A stretch of DNA of 64,000 nt from Paraburkholderia bryophila (lineage in GTDB: Bacteria; Pseudomonadota; Gammaproteobacteria; Burkholderiales; Burkholderiaceae). This document shows, piece after piece, positions 63,973-64,000 of the stretch. Location: assembly GCF_003269035.1 (NCBI RefSeq), contig NZ_QLTK01000017.1:62001-126000 (forward strand). Direction: 5' to 3'. A program made the position numbers and the translations under genes. Under the pieces are notes generated by a model. It was not told the origin of the DNA and ran no database searches. It was given only the letters and a program-made list of their open reading frames with translations. Each line of letters starts with the position of its first letter. Position 1 is the stretch's first letter.

Positions 63973-64000
63973 AACGCGTGGGGTTGGCATATTGCGCCAA

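Overview
The window is GC-rich, densely coded DNA with Gram-negative, Burkholderia-type porin, TRAP, MocR, BetR and cyanide-insensitive cytochrome bd genes. It most resembles a Paraburkholderia or Burkholderia replicon (inferred from gene content, not from a marker gene). I see no rRNA, tRNA, insertion sequence, prophage or CRISPR array. About 54 protein genes are supported, including one partial gene at the left edge and one frameshifted gene.

Layout. 1-3.1 kb: a partial gene, a membrane hybrid sensor kinase and a convergent NarL-type regulator. 3.5-7.0 kb: a small orphan nucleotidyltransferase-like protein, then the cioAB-type cytochrome bd oxidase operon with a DUF2474 small subunit and a perfect FNR/ANR box upstream. 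7.5-9.0 kb: a chloroperoxidase-like hydrolase and a DUF2867 protein. 9.2-29.9 kb: a large sugar-acid (pectin, galacturonate, galactarate/glucarate) island. 30-32.8 kb: a tautomerase, a class II aldolase, a urea transporter and a glycolipid-binding protein. 32.8-39.5 kb: a four-gene monooxygenase/SDR/hydrolase operon, an orphan sulfonate-binding protein and a MerR regulator. 39.6-58 kb: mixed accessory genes, including a secreted HExxH protease, PAT acetyltransferase, RpiR, EamA, MocR, TAXI binding protein, DHA2 efflux with TetR, Zur, GST, NERD helicase, a PRTase-HAD fusion, and an SUOX-fold protein coupled to a hybrid kinase. 58-64 kb: a BetR-receiver regulator, hipBA, a Cys-rich secreted protein, a K+ channel and an ornithine cyclodeaminase family reductase.

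How the genes work together. The 9-30 kb island can be read as one catabolic unit. A secreted GH28 polygalacturonase releases galacturonate (its reading frame is broken here). A porin, a TRAP transporter and two MFS carriers import uronates and aldarates. Uronate dehydrogenase and an SMP-30 lactonase make galactarate, and GarD dehydrates it to 5-keto-4-deoxyglucarate. Both known fates of that intermediate are encoded side by side: GarL plus GarR (to pyruvate and glycerate) and KdgD plus ketoglutarate-semialdehyde dehydrogenase (to 2-oxoglutarate). A FadR-type GntR regulator sits in the middle. A recurring 18-bp near-palindrome (best form TTGTACGATGACGTATAA) lies upstream of most transcription units of the island and is the most coherent regulatory signal in the window.

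Other signals for follow-up are palindromic operators in front of hipBA, a MocR operator with regularly phased GTAC cores, an inverted repeat in front of the monooxygenase operon, and the translationally overlapping SUOX-fold protein and sensor kinase.
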